The translations under genes were made by a program, and so were the position numbers. From NCBI GenBank assembly GCA_024397995.1, contig CP073746.1, positions 682,001-746,000 of the forward strand: 64,000 nt of DNA. The letters are read 5' to 3'. The notes under the pieces are model-generated. The model ran no database searches. It was not told the origin of the DNA and was given only the letters and a program-made list of their open reading frames with translations. Below, piece after piece: positions 9,041 to 17,927 of the stretch (positions are counted from its first letter, which is position 1; each line of letters begins with the position of its first letter). This DNA comes from a bacterium SCSIO 12827. Its GTDB lineage: Bacteria > Pseudomonadota > Alphaproteobacteria > Rhodospirillales > Casp-alpha2.

Positions 9041-9810
9041 GCCGGGTCGACGATGGTCGGAATCGGGCCCTCGGCGCGGCTGTGGACGAACTGATCGACG
9101 TAAGCATTATCGCTGTCGCGCATGTCCGCTGTCGGCCCGTGCCAGATGATGCGCCCGTCATAGATCATGGTGGCATTCTGGGCCGTGCGCGCCGCACCCC
9201 GCATGTCCGAATTGACGGAAATCACCGTCGCCCCGGTCTTGTCCATGACCTCCAGGATCAGGTCGTTGATGACGTTGGACATGATGGGGTCGAGGCCCGC
9301 CGTGGGCTCATCAAGCAGCAGCACGTCCGGATCCGCCGCCATGGCGCGCGCGATGCCGACGCGTTTTTGCATGCCGCCGGACAATTCCGACGGAAACAAA
9401 TCCGCCTCGCCCGGGGGCAGGCCGACCAAGCCCAGTTTCTCGATGGCGCGGTCGCGGGCGTCACGGCGGGTCATGCCGTCCTTCTGCAGCAGGCGGAAGG
9501 CGACGTTTTCCCAAACAGGTAATGAATCGAACAATCCCGATTTCTGGAACAGCATCCCGAACCGGCCGTAAAGCGCGCGTTTGTCGGCGCCGTCGAGGGA
9601 TGACACATCCGTGCCGTCGATGGTGATGCGCCCGCCGTCGGGGGCGTGGACGCCGATCAGCGTCTTCAGCAAGACCGTCTTGCCCGTGCCCGATGGTCCG
9701 ATGACGACCAGCGACCCGCCCGCCGGCACGCCGAGGTCGATGCCCCGCAGCACCTTGTTGTCGGCGAAGCTTTTGCTGACGTTTTCCAGATTGATGGCCG
9801 GACCGGCCAT
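9028..9810 (-). CDS. ABC transporter ATP-binding protein, MlaF type
   Basis: A 260-residue ABC ATPase with Walker A GPSGTGKT, Q-loop FQKSGLFDSLPVWENV, signature LSGGMQKR, Walker B VLLLDEPTAGLD, and an atypical switch region (VISVNSDM) where most ABC proteins have His. The FQKSGLFDS loop and the tail YDGRIIWHGPTADMRDSDN match the MlaF/Ttg2A branch, which powers phospholipid trafficking for outer-membrane asymmetry with MlaE, MlaD and MlaB. None of those genes is adjacent, so the ATPase is an orphan here. The C-terminus ends in a tandemly duplicated 29-bp segment. The promoter region is shared with DUF1491. Confidence 0.85.
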   Translation of the reverse strand: MAGPAINLENVSKSFADNKVLRGIDLGVPAGGSLVVIGPSGTGKTVLLKTLIGVHAPDGGRITIDGTDVSSLDGADKRALYGRFGMLFQKSGLFDSLPVWENVAFRLLQKDGMTRRDARDRAIEKLGLVGLPPGEADLFPSELSGGMQKRVGIARAMAADPDVLLLDEPTAGLDPIMSNVINDLILEVMDKTGATVISVNSDMRGAARTAQNATMIYDGRIIWHGPTADMRDSDNAYVDQFVHSRAEGPIPTIVDPAAVA

Positions 9811-9875
9811 GGGCGCTCTCCCATTTCTAACCTGGGGCGGATAGTATCAACCGCGTTAGGACCAGGGAACGCTAA

Positions 9876-10214
9876 ATGGTCGACGATCGACTTTCATCCG
9901 ATATCTGGATCATGGCCCATGTGCGCCGCTGCAACGCCGACGGTGTGCCGGCCATGGTGGTGCGCCGAGGCGACGACCGGGCAGGGGCGCTGATCCTGAA
10001 GCTGAACCGCCTCGACGGCACCTGCCGGCTGCTGACCCAAGCCACGGACATGGAGGGTAAACGCGGCTGGCTCGAGGCCTTCAAGGGTGAAACCGTGCCG
10101 GAGGCCGAGGCCGACGACTACATCCAGCGCGCGATCAAGCGCGACCCGGACCTATGGGTGGTCGAGATCGAGCACAAGGACGGCTGGCATCCGTTCGAAG
10201 GAAAAAAGCTTTAG
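9876..10214 (+). CDS. DUF1491 family protein
   Basis: A 112-residue acidic cytosolic protein matching the alphaproteobacterial DUF1491 family: an early WIMAHVRRCNADGVPAMVVRRGD, a central GALILKLN strand, and a closing DPDLWVVEIEHKDG motif. The function is unknown. The start has AGGGAAC a few bases upstream. It is transcribed divergently from the MlaF-like gene, and its stop overlaps the stop of the convergent PAS kinase by three bases. Confidence 0.85.
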   Translation: MVDDRLSSDIWIMAHVRRCNADGVPAMVVRRGDDRAGALILKLNRLDGTCRLLTQATDMEGKRGWLEAFKGETVPEAEADDYIQRAIKRDPDLWVVEIEHKDGWHPFEGKKL

Positions 10215-11788
10215 TCCTTGGGTTGTGGTGCGACCGCCCCCGTAATGGACACGGTCGTTCCATGCCCCGGTCGGCTGTTGAACGTAAGGTCGACACCGTT
10301 CAAGTCGCACAGGATATTGACGATATGGAGCCCGAGACCAAGGCCGTCATGAGCAATCTGGTGTCCCTCGCGGATTTGAAAGAACGGGCGCTGGATGTTT
10401 TCGATATGTTGCGGCTCGATGCCGGGACCATTGTCGGACACGGCAATCCGGAACGTATCTTCATCGGTGTCGATCTTGATCATGACTTTTTCGTCTGAAG
10501 GCGAGAACTTGAGGGCATTGCTGGCGATGTTTGTGACGATGCGTCGAAAGTGTTCGGGGTCGAAGCAGATCGCAGACGGTGCCGCCGAGAAGTCGATGAG
10601 GATACGGCTTTTGTCGTTGGGGTCGACGAAAACGACCTCGAAGGTTGCGACGATGCCTGCAATGACCGTTCGAGGATCGAATACTTCTTGCGACGCGACG
10701 ATTTGACCGTTTTCGATGCTGCTGAGGTCGAGAATTTCTTCGATCATGAATTTTAGGCTGTCCGACGCCTTGAGAATATCATCGATATATTCCTTATACT
10801 TGTCCTGCTTCACCTCACCGAAAACACCCATCTGCATGATCTCGGCGTAACCTGAGATAGCGTTCAGGGGGGTTCGGAATTCGTGACTGATGCACGCCAA
10901 GAATTCAGACTTTGCCTTGCTGGCCTTTTCGGCGGTGTGCGTCGCGGTTTGTAGTTTCCGGGTGCGTTCGAGGACTTCAAGTTCCAGGCGATTGTTTAGC
11001 TCGCGCATCTGCGTTTCCGCTTTCTTGATTGGCGTTACGTCCTGATGCCAGACCACGCGTGCGGGCTCCCCCTTGAAGACGAGATGCCGGGAAGTCAGCA
11101 TCAACCACATCTCCGTGCCGTCGAACTTTCGGCGGAGAGAGGGGTAATCCCGCACGTCCACATCGCCTTTCTGCAATTCGCGAAATGCAGCAAGGGCATC
11201 CGGATCGACCCAAGTCGGGTCGACCGTGTGGGACAGCATGTCGGACTTATCCTTGGCGCCGAACATCTTGACCAGGGCATGGTTTACGAACAGTCGCCGG
11301 TCCGTTGACGTCGAAATGATGCCGATGCCCACGGGACTGCGGTCCATGAAATCCTGAAAGATGCGTTCACCTTCCAGGTGGTCCGTAATGTCCGATTGAA
11401 TGGTGACGTAACCGTAGCCGGGCAACGACTTATGGCGGACGCGGAGCGTCCGTCCGTCGGCCCTGGTGTAGACTTCGTGGCCGACCTTTCGGGCACGGTG
11501 AATGGCGGCGATGCGTTGCGTAGTGAGGTCGGCGGGGTCGCCGGGACCGTACCTGCCCGCCTCGGAAAGGAAACGGAGAATGTGAGCCATCGGTCGCCCG
11601 GCCCACGTGTACCCACGCGGGAAGCCCCAAAGGTCAAGATAGGCATCGCTGCAGTACAACAGATGATCGTCTTTGCTCCAGATGACGATGGCGTCATCCA
11701 TGCCGTCGAATACGGCTTCGAGCACCCAAATCGGGACGGGATCGCGCGTTCGCCTTTCATCGATCCCTGTTACGTTGCTGACTTCCAT
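10211..11788 (-). CDS. PAS sensor histidine kinase, soluble
   Basis: A 525-residue kinase without membrane helices. A PAS_7-like domain (about 20-140, containing DDAIVIWSKDDHLLYC and GRYGPGD) is followed by a second PAS (about 150-265), a coiled-coil stretch (MRELNNRLELEVLERTRKL), HisKA with SHEFRTPLN (His near residue 300), and an ATPase domain (NIASNALKF, DNGPGIE, GLGLGLHI). The start at 11788 (MEVSNVTG) is preferred. A longer frame begins 60 residues earlier with composition unlike the family. The base composition is somewhat richer in A+T than its neighbours. No response regulator is adjacent. Confidence 0.88.
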   Translation of the reverse strand: MEVSNVTGIDERRTRDPVPIWVLEAVFDGMDDAIVIWSKDDHLLYCSDAYLDLWGFPRGYTWAGRPMAHILRFLSEAGRYGPGDPADLTTQRIAAIHRARKVGHEVYTRADGRTLRVRHKSLPGYGYVTIQSDITDHLEGERIFQDFMDRSPVGIGIISTSTDRRLFVNHALVKMFGAKDKSDMLSHTVDPTWVDPDALAAFRELQKGDVDVRDYPSLRRKFDGTEMWLMLTSRHLVFKGEPARVVWHQDVTPIKKAETQMRELNNRLELEVLERTRKLQTATHTAEKASKAKSEFLACISHEFRTPLNAISGYAEIMQMGVFGEVKQDKYKEYIDDILKASDSLKFMIEEILDLSSIENGQIVASQEVFDPRTVIAGIVATFEVVFVDPNDKSRILIDFSAAPSAICFDPEHFRRIVTNIASNALKFSPSDEKVMIKIDTDEDTFRIAVSDNGPGIEPQHIENIQRPFFQIREGHQIAHDGLGLGLHIVNILCDLNGVDLTFNSRPGHGTTVSITGAVAPQPKD

Positions 11789-12159
11789 AACGACATCCCT
11801 GTCATTGAAAATGAAATGGCGTTGTTTTTTTGTGGGAGGAATTTGCAAGAAACCTTCCGCCTCGAAACCTTGGACGCAATTTCCAGGCCAAAACACTAAT
11901 GTTTCCGCGCGGCCGGTTGGGGGCGGAAATAAACCATTCAATTTCAGTTTATTAAAAGCGGGGGACACGTCTGAAAAATGTGGGGCGACGGGCCGCCCGT
12001 GCTTTCAGGCCGCCTCGCGCAGGGGGATGCGGGGCGGAGTCGTAAATTGAAAAATTCGCTTTTCAGGTTTCGCATTTACGGGACGCGCACCCCGCGGGCG
12101 CAGGGGCGGCTGGTCACGCGATGGCGTTTCTGGGCGTCTTGACGGGATCGCCCCGGCGT
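11789..12159. other. 371-bp non-coding gap between kinase and dehydratase genes
   Basis: No convincing gene is seen. The kinase promoter should lie at 11790-11960, where A+T is raised (GTTGTTTTTTTG, ATTAAAAG). The part near 12000-12150 returns to high GC. I find no intrinsic terminator with a T-run for the dehydratase gene that ends at 12160. Confidence 0.5.
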
Positions 12160-13338
12160 TTACTGGTCGACGATAAAGCCGTCCGCATGGGGGCGCATGC
12201 GCACCTTGCGCGGGAACGGCGGGAACTTCTCGGCCGCCCCGGGGGCAAGCTTCACGCCCAGGCCCGGCGCGGTCGGGATGTCGACGAAGCCGTCCTTGAA
12301 GGTCGGCACGTTGGTGACGACGCCCTTGTCGGCCAGTTCGGTGCCCGGCTCGTTGGACGTGCCCTTGTCTTCGAAGCCGACGCCGACCGTGGGATATTCC
12401 TGAATGGCGAAGTTGGGGATGGCGGCATCCAGTTGAAGTTCCGCGAACAGGCACACGGGCGACAGCGGGTTGTGCGGGATGACCTGCACGTCGTGGGCCT
12501 CGGCCAGGGCGGCGATCTTGCGCGCCCCGGTGATGCCGCCGCACAGACAGGCGGAAATGCGCACGTAATCGACGCCCTCGCGGGTCAACAGCGCTTGAAA
12601 ATCATAGATCGAATTGAACCGTTCGCCGGTCGCCAGCGGAATGCTGATGCGGTCCTTGACCCGCGCCATGGCGTCGTGGCTGTCGGGGCGGATCGGGTCC
12701 TCGTAGAACATGGGGCGCAGGGGGGCGAGTTCCTGGGCGAACACCACGGCTTCGGCCGGGGTCAGGCGGCGGTGGATTTCGATGCACAGGTCAAGGTCCG
12801 GGCCGCAGGCCTCGCGCACGGCGGCGACCACGGCGACGGCGTCTTCGATCTTGCGTGCGTGGCTTTTGTAATAGGGCTTGTCGCGGTCTTCATCCAGGAA
12901 CGGATTGAAATGGCCGATGGCGGTGAAACCCAGTTCCTGCATCTTCTTGCAGTTGGCGACCATCTCGTCCTTGGTTTCAGCCTTCACATGGCCGTAGACG
13001 CGGGCCTTGGTGCGGGTCGGCCCGCCCAAAAGCGCATGGATGGGTTGGCCCAGGGCCTGGCCCTTGATGTCCCACAAGGCGATGTCGATGGCGGAAATCG
13101 CGCCGCAGATGGCGGCCCCCCGGAAATGGCTGAACCGATGCATGACGTTCCAGTGATGCTCGATCGGCCCGGGATCCTTGCCGATCAGGTAATCGGCGAA
13201 TTTCTCGACCGCTGTCTGGGCGGCTTCCAGCTGTCCCCAGCTGCCGCATTCTCCCAGGCCGGTGATACCGGCGTCGGTTTCGATCTCGACGAACAGGTAC
13301 TTGCTGATCAGCTTCGGCGTGATTTTAGTGATCTTCAT
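12160..13338 (-). CDS. enolase-superfamily (mandelate racemase / galactonate dehydratase-like) enzyme
   Basis: A 392-residue protein of the mandelate racemase subgroup. The N-terminal capping domain contains EIETDAGITGLGECGSW. In the barrel, metal ligands can be seen in DLCIEIHRR, FYEDPI and ATGERF, and a His lies in VIPHNPLSPV. The His in EIHRR and the PHNPLSP segment resemble D-galactonate and mannonate dehydratases, which remove water from sugar acids. The substrate is not determined. The start at 13338 (MKITKITPK) replaces an 18-residue longer frame lacking homology. It lies about 85 bases after the molybdenum hydroxylase large subunit on the same strand and is probably in its operon. Confidence 0.87.
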   Translation of the reverse strand: MKITKITPKLISKYLFVEIETDAGITGLGECGSWGQLEAAQTAVEKFADYLIGKDPGPIEHHWNVMHRFSHFRGAAICGAISAIDIALWDIKGQALGQPIHALLGGPTRTKARVYGHVKAETKDEMVANCKKMQELGFTAIGHFNPFLDEDRDKPYYKSHARKIEDAVAVVAAVREACGPDLDLCIEIHRRLTPAEAVVFAQELAPLRPMFYEDPIRPDSHDAMARVKDRISIPLATGERFNSIYDFQALLTREGVDYVRISACLCGGITGARKIAALAEAHDVQVIPHNPLSPVCLFAELQLDAAIPNFAIQEYPTVGVGFEDKGTSNEPGTELADKGVVTNVPTFKDGFVDIPTAPGLGVKLAPGAAEKFPPFPRKVRMRPHADGFIVDQ

Positions 13339-13423
13339 GGTCGGGTCTTTCAACAGATGATATCGGGCCGCCCCTTGGGGGCGGCCCGACAATCAGGTCA
13401 AGGTGCCAATTCAGGCAGGCGGA

Positions 13424-15784
13424 TCAGGCCGCGCCGCCCAGAAGTTTCTTGGGGTCGAACGCGCCCTTGGCCTGGATCGCTTTCCACACTTTCTGCGGCG
13501 TCAGCGGCATGTCGATATGGGTGACGCCGTAATCGTTCAGCGCGTCCAGCACCGCATTGACCACCGCAGGGCAGGCGCCGACGCAGCCGGCTTCACCGGC
13601 CCCCTTGACGCCGAGCGGGTTCTTCTTGGTCGGCGCACCCTCGTAATAGCCGATCTCCATGTTGGGGATTTCGTCGGCATGGGGCAGGCCGTAATCCATC
13701 AGCGAGCCGGTCACCAACTGGCCATTGTCCGGATCGTAGACGATGTCTTCCAGCAGAGCCTGGCCGATGCCCTGGGCGACGCCGCCCATGACCTGGCCGT
13801 CGGCCAGCATGGGATTGATGATGGTGCCGAAGTCGTCCATCACCCAATAGCCCAGGAATTCGACCATGCCTGTGTCCGGATCAACCGCCACGGCCGCTGC
13901 ATGGACGCCGTTGGGGATCGAAATCACGCCCCGTTCGAACACCGACGAATGGTCCAGACAGCCTTCATCCATGCCTTCGGGCAGCTTGTCCTTGTCCATG
14001 GAGGCGTCGATCACGTCGTTCATGGACACGGACGATGCGCCCGCCTTGAAGGTGCCGTCCTCGAATTCGACCTCGTTCGTTTCCGACTGCAACAGACGGG
14101 CGGCAACGGGCTTGGCCAGTTCGATGATTTCCTGCGCGGCCTGCTGGACGGCGTTGCCGCCGACCTCCATCCCGCGCGATCCGCCATGACCGCCGCCCAA
14201 GGGTGTGGCCGTGGTATCGGATTGGCGGAACTTGATGCGATCCATATCGACGCCCAGGTTGGCGGCGAGAATTTGGGCCAGGGAGGTTTCATGCCCCATG
14301 CCCGTGGAGGACGTGCCGACGGCAAGGTCGATGGAGCCGTCCTTGTTGAAGGTTACGCCCGCGTGCTCCTTCGGTCCGCCGCCCGTGCATTCCAGATAGG
14401 GGGCGACGGCGAAGCCGAATTTCTTGCCGGCCGATTCCGCCTTGGCCCGAAGCGCACCCAGGTCTGCCTTTTCCGCCATCTTGAGGGTTTCCTCGAACAG
14501 CAGCGGGAAATCGCCGGAATCCACATCCAGGCCCATGGGGGTCTTGTGCGGCAGCATTTCCTTGGGCATCAAATTCTTGCGCCGCAGTTCGATGGGGTCG
14601 AAGCCCAGCGTCCGGGCCGCGTATTCGACGATGCGTTCGGTCTGGAAGGTCGCTTCCGGCCGCCCTGCCCCCCGGTAGGGGTCCATGGGCGCGGTGTTGG
14701 TCAGCACGGCCTTGCCCGAATAAAACATGGCCGGGAAGTTGTAGGGCCCACCCTGGGTCCGGGCCGAGCCACCCGTGGGCGTGAACGGCCCCACGGTCCA
14801 GGCATAGGCGCCGATGCCGCCGACGGTGGTCGTGCGCAATCCTAAGAACGTGCCGTCCTTGGTCAGCGCCAGTTCCACGCGGGACGACTGGCCCCGGCCG
14901 TGGGTATCCGACAGGAAGCTTTCCGAACGCGAATTGATCCACTTCACCGGCCGGCCCAGGCGCTTGGCAGCATAGAGGCACAAGGACGGTTCCGGATAGC
15001 CCGAGTTCTTGGCCCCGAAACCGCCGCCCACGTCGGGCGCGATATGGTCAAGCTGGCTTTTGTCGATGTTCAAAACCTCGGCGAAGGTGTCGCGGTTGGC
15101 GTGCACGTTCTGCGAGGCGTTCCACAAGGTGTACTTGTCCGCCGCCGCGTCATAGGCGGCGACGCAGCCGCGCGTTTCGATCGGCACGGCGGTGACGCGG
15201 TTGTTCAACACGTCGAGGGAGACCACATGGTCGGCCTCGGCAAAGGCCTTGTCCGTACCGGCCTTATCGCCCAGTTCGAAATTCAGGCACAGGTTATTGG
15301 GGATGTCGTCCCACAATTGGGGTGCTCCGGGCTTCAGGGCTTCGACCGGATCGATCACGGCGGGCAGTTCCTCGTAATCGACCTCGACCGCGTCCGCCGC
15401 CGCCTGGGCCTGGCCCAGGGTTTCGGCGACCACCAGGGCAACCGGCTCACCCACATAGCGTACCCTGTCGATGGCCAGCGCGTGGCGCGGCGGCTCCTTC
15501 AGTGGCGTGCCGTCGGCATTGTTTTTCACGCCCGATTTGGTCGGCATGGGCTTGAAGCCCTCGCGCAGCCAGTCGTCGCGGGTGACGACCAGAAGCACGC
15601 CGTCCATGGCCATGGCGGCCGAGGTGTCGATGGCGTTGATGACGGCATGGGCATAGGCCGCACGCACTACGACGGCGCGGGTCTGACCATCCAGGTTGAT
15701 GTCGTCGATATAGCGGCCGTGGCCGGTCAAGAAGCGCTGATCCTCGAACCGCTTGAGGGATTCGCCGATTTTTACGTTGCTCAT
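13424..15784 (-). CDS. molybdenum hydroxylase large subunit (xanthine dehydrogenase family, CoxL form II-like)
   Basis: A 786-residue molybdopterin-cytosine-dinucleotide-binding subunit. An N-terminal hammerhead domain begins GESLKRFEDQRFLTGHGRYIDD. The Mo domain includes GGGFGAKN, the active-site loop PYRGAGR at about residues 365-371, and KGAGEAG near 728 with the catalytic Glu. True aerobic CO dehydrogenases (form I) carry a Cys-containing AYRCSFR loop. The loop here is the form II type, so CO oxidation is unlikely and hydroxylation of an aromatic or aldehyde substrate more so. The small and medium subunit genes lie immediately upstream, and a maturation operon lies opposite. Confidence 0.93.
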   Translation of the reverse strand: MSNVKIGESLKRFEDQRFLTGHGRYIDDINLDGQTRAVVVRAAYAHAVINAIDTSAAMAMDGVLLVVTRDDWLREGFKPMPTKSGVKNNADGTPLKEPPRHALAIDRVRYVGEPVALVVAETLGQAQAAADAVEVDYEELPAVIDPVEALKPGAPQLWDDIPNNLCLNFELGDKAGTDKAFAEADHVVSLDVLNNRVTAVPIETRGCVAAYDAAADKYTLWNASQNVHANRDTFAEVLNIDKSQLDHIAPDVGGGFGAKNSGYPEPSLCLYAAKRLGRPVKWINSRSESFLSDTHGRGQSSRVELALTKDGTFLGLRTTTVGGIGAYAWTVGPFTPTGGSARTQGGPYNFPAMFYSGKAVLTNTAPMDPYRGAGRPEATFQTERIVEYAARTLGFDPIELRRKNLMPKEMLPHKTPMGLDVDSGDFPLLFEETLKMAEKADLGALRAKAESAGKKFGFAVAPYLECTGGGPKEHAGVTFNKDGSIDLAVGTSSTGMGHETSLAQILAANLGVDMDRIKFRQSDTTATPLGGGHGGSRGMEVGGNAVQQAAQEIIELAKPVAARLLQSETNEVEFEDGTFKAGASSVSMNDVIDASMDKDKLPEGMDEGCLDHSSVFERGVISIPNGVHAAAVAVDPDTGMVEFLGYWVMDDFGTIINPMLADGQVMGGVAQGIGQALLEDIVYDPDNGQLVTGSLMDYGLPHADEIPNMEIGYYEGAPTKKNPLGVKGAGEAGCVGACPAVVNAVLDALNDYGVTHIDMPLTPQKVWKAIQAKGAFDPKKLLGGAA

Positions 15785-15801
15785 GTTTCCGTACTCCCCC
15801 T

Positions 15802-16608
15802 TCAGCCTTGCCCGTTGGCTTGATTGACGGCCCGTTTGGCCATGACGCCGATCAGATTGGCGCGGTACTCCGCGTCGGCATGCATGTCGGTCATCAGGTC
15901 GTCGGCCGGTACGGTGACGCCGCTCAGGGCGTCGGCTGAGAAATTATTGTTCAAGGCGTCTTCGATTTCCGCAGCACGGAACACGCCGTCCTGGCCTGCC
16001 CCCGTAACCGCGACGCGGACACCCGATGCGGTCTTGGCGACGAACACGCCGACCAGGGCATAGCGCGAGGCCGGGTTGGGGAATTTGCCGTAACCGGCCT
16101 TTTCCGGAACCGGAAACTTGACCGCCTTGATGATCTCGCCGGGTTCCAGGTTGGTTGCGAACATGCCGTCGAAATAGTCCTCGGCGGACAATTCGCGCTG
16201 ATCGGTGACCACCGTGGCCCCCAGCCCCATGACGGCGGCGGGGTAGTCGGCGGAAGGATCGTTGTTGGCGAGTGAGCCGCCGATGGTGCCCCGGTTGCGG
16301 ACCTGGGCGTCGCCGATGCCGCCGGCCAGGACCGTCAGCGCGGGCAGCACGTTCTTGATCTCGGCCGATGCGGCGACGACCGCGTGGCGGGTCATGGCGC
16401 CGATGGTCACGAAGCCGCCGGCGACCTCGATCCCCGCAAGGCCGTCGACCTTGTTCAGATCAACCACGTCCGTCGGCATGGCCAGGCCCTGCTTGAGGAC
16501 CGGGATCAGCGTCTGACCGCCGGCCATATACATGGCGTCGTCGGCATTCGAATGGGTGGCGGCGGCATCGGAAAGCGACGCGGGCCGGGTGTCATTGAAA
16601 TCTTCCAT
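15802..16608 (-). CDS. molybdenum hydroxylase FAD-binding (medium) subunit
   Basis: A 268-residue FAD subunit of the CoxM/CutM type. The two FAD pyrophosphate motifs are visible as AGGQTLIPVLKQG (about residues 30-42) and RNRGTIGGSLANNDPSADYP (about 108-127). The C-terminal CO_deh_flav domain follows. It carries electrons from the 2Fe-2S subunit to the final acceptor. A strong GAGGGGAA lies before the ATG. It starts 11 bases after the small subunit gene and ends 17 bases before the large subunit gene, the usual small-medium-large order. Confidence 0.93.
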   Translation of the reverse strand: MEDFNDTRPASLSDAAATHSNADDAMYMAGGQTLIPVLKQGLAMPTDVVDLNKVDGLAGIEVAGGFVTIGAMTRHAVVAASAEIKNVLPALTVLAGGIGDAQVRNRGTIGGSLANNDPSADYPAAVMGLGATVVTDQRELSAEDYFDGMFATNLEPGEIIKAVKFPVPEKAGYGKFPNPASRYALVGVFVAKTASGVRVAVTGAGQDGVFRAAEIEDALNNNFSADALSGVTVPADDLMTDMHADAEYRANLIGVMAKRAVNQANGQG

Positions 16609-16619
16609 GTCGTTTCCCC

Positions 16620-17087
16620 TCAGCCCCGAAGTGCCTTGGCGCCGTCAAGGACGGCGGCGACGATGTTCTGATAACCCGTGCAGCGGCAAATGTTGCCTTC
16701 CAGTCCATGGCGCACATCGGCCTCGGTCGGGGTCGGGTTGTCTTTGACCAAGGTCATGGCGCGCATGACCATGCCGGGAGTGCAGAACCCGCACTGCAGA
16801 CCGTGATGGTCGTTGAAGGCTTTCTGCATGGGGTTCAGCTGACCTTCCGGGGCAAGGCCCTCGATGGTCGTGATTTCGGCGCCGTCGGCCTGGGCCGCCA
16901 GCATGGTGCAGCTTTTCACGGCCTGGCCGTTCAGATGCACGGTGCAGGCGCCGCATTGGCTGGTGTCGCAGCCGATGTGGGTGCCCGTCAGTTTCAGGGT
17001 TTCGCGGATGAACTCGACAAGCAACGTACGGCCCTCGACGGACTTGGTAACCTGCTCGCCATTTACGGTTAGGGATATTTCTGGCAT
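16620..17087 (-). CDS. molybdenum hydroxylase 2Fe-2S (small) subunit
   Basis: A 155-residue subunit with both expected clusters: a plant-ferredoxin-type cluster in [16 protein letters not shown] plus a later Cys (VKSC), and the helical second cluster in CGFCTPGMV and ICRCTGY. It moves electrons from the molybdenum centre to FAD. It is the first gene of the minus-strand operon. Its 132-bp upstream region is shared with the divergent cytidylyltransferase gene and contains a TTGTATACAA palindrome. Confidence 0.95.
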   Translation of the reverse strand: MPEISLTVNGEQVTKSVEGRTLLVEFIRETLKLTGTHIGCDTSQCGACTVHLNGQAVKSCTMLAAQADGAEITTIEGLAPEGQLNPMQKAFNDHHGLQCGFCTPGMVMRAMTLVKDNPTPTEADVRHGLEGNICRCTGYQNIVAAVLDGAKALRG

Positions 17088-17161
17088 GGCCCTTTCAAAC
17101 CCTTGTTCAGGGCTTGTCCTGGATGATTTTTGGATGAATGGCGTCTACGCGCCTGGAATAA

Positions 17162-17171
17162 TTGTATACAA
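17162..17171. promoter_or_regulatory. TTGTATACAA palindrome, possible GntR-family operator
   Basis: A perfect 10-bp palindrome in an A+T-rich patch between the divergent hydroxylase and maturation operons. The core TGTATACA is typical of sites bound by GntR (FadR/VanR-like) repressors. It lies 75 bases from the small subunit start and 49 bases from the cytidylyltransferase start, so one protein could control both. No GntR gene occurs in the window. Confidence 0.45.
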
Positions 17172-17219
17172 ATCATATAACAGGACTCCACCATCAGGAA
17201 AACCCGCTAACAGGCCCAG

Positions 17220-17840
17220 ATGCAAGTTACAGATCGAAAAAACGGTGCCGATCCGGCCCCTTCGCGGGTCACGGCCGTCGTGTTGGCGGCGGGGCGGTCG
17301 ACGCGCATGGCGCCGGTCAACAAGTTGACCGCCGACTATCAGGGGGCGGCACTGGTGCGGCACGCGGCCGCGGCGGCCCTGGCATCCCGCGTGGCGGAGG
17401 TGATCGTCGTCGTCGGCCATGAAGCCGAGGCCGTGCGGGAAGTACTTTCCGGAATGGACATACGCATCGTTGCCAATTCGGATTACGCCACGGGCCTTGC
17501 GTCTTCGGTCAAGGCCGGGATCGCCGCCGTGGGGCCGGATGCCGCGGGCGCGATCATCCTGCTGGGCGACATGCCGGGGGTTACCGCCGGCGTCGTCAAT
17601 GCCCTGATCGACGCGTTCGAAAAGACCGGTGGGGGAAAAATCTGCCAACCGCGATATGATGGGCGGCCCGGCAATCCGGTGCTCTGGCCGCGTGCCCTGT
17701 TCCCCGAATTCGATGCGCTGTCCGGCGATATCGGCGCCAAGCCACTGTTGGCCCGCCATAAATCCGACGTGTTGGGGGTGGACGTGGCTACCGATGCTAT
17801 CCATATGGACATCGACGCGCCCGCCGATCTCGGTATCTGA
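17220..17840 (+). CDS. molybdenum cofactor cytidylyltransferase-like (MocA/MobA family)
   Basis: A 206-residue nucleotidyltransferase. The sequence shows [17 protein letters not shown] (nucleotide-binding Gly loop and Lys), LLGDMPGVT with the metal-binding Asp, and [10 protein letters not shown] typical of MocA. MocA attaches CMP to molybdopterin to make the cytosine dinucleotide used by xanthine-oxidase-family enzymes such as the hydroxylase encoded opposite. The first motif reads APVNKL where MobA has GxxKP. The ATG at 17220 has only a weak ribosome site, but no better start exists before the nucleotide-binding loop. Confidence 0.85.
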   Translation: MQVTDRKNGADPAPSRVTAVVLAAGRSTRMAPVNKLTADYQGAALVRHAAAAALASRVAEVIVVVGHEAEAVREVLSGMDIRIVANSDYATGLASSVKAGIAAVGPDAAGAIILLGDMPGVTAGVVNALIDAFEKTGGGKICQPRYDGRPGNPVLWPRALFPEFDALSGDIGAKPLLARHKSDVLGVDVATDAIHMDIDAPADLGI

Positions 17841-17865
17841 TCATTCCCGACATGACTTTTCGAAC

Positions 17866-17893
17866 ATATCGAGGCATAAAGAGCCCTCGATAT
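17866..17893. repeat. 28-bp inverted repeat upstream of coxG
   Basis: ATATCGAGG-N10-CCTCGATAT, a perfect 9-bp inverted repeat between the cytidylyltransferase and CoxG genes, ending 34 bases before the CoxG start. No T-run follows. It could be a dimer operator for an internal promoter or a processing hairpin in the operon mRNA. Confidence 0.6.
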
Positions 17894-17927
17894 CCCGCAG
17901 ACAACCCAAGAAGGACGTGAAAGACCC

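Noticed and set aside
12005-12544. 179-residue Arg/Gly-rich frame on the minus strand
   Set aside because: It is a GC-rich shadow of the dehydratase gene, with composition unlike real proteins.
13424-17087. Classical aerobic CO dehydrogenase (coxSML)
   Set aside because: The active-site loop is PYRGAGR, not the Cys-containing form I loop, so CO oxidation is not supported.
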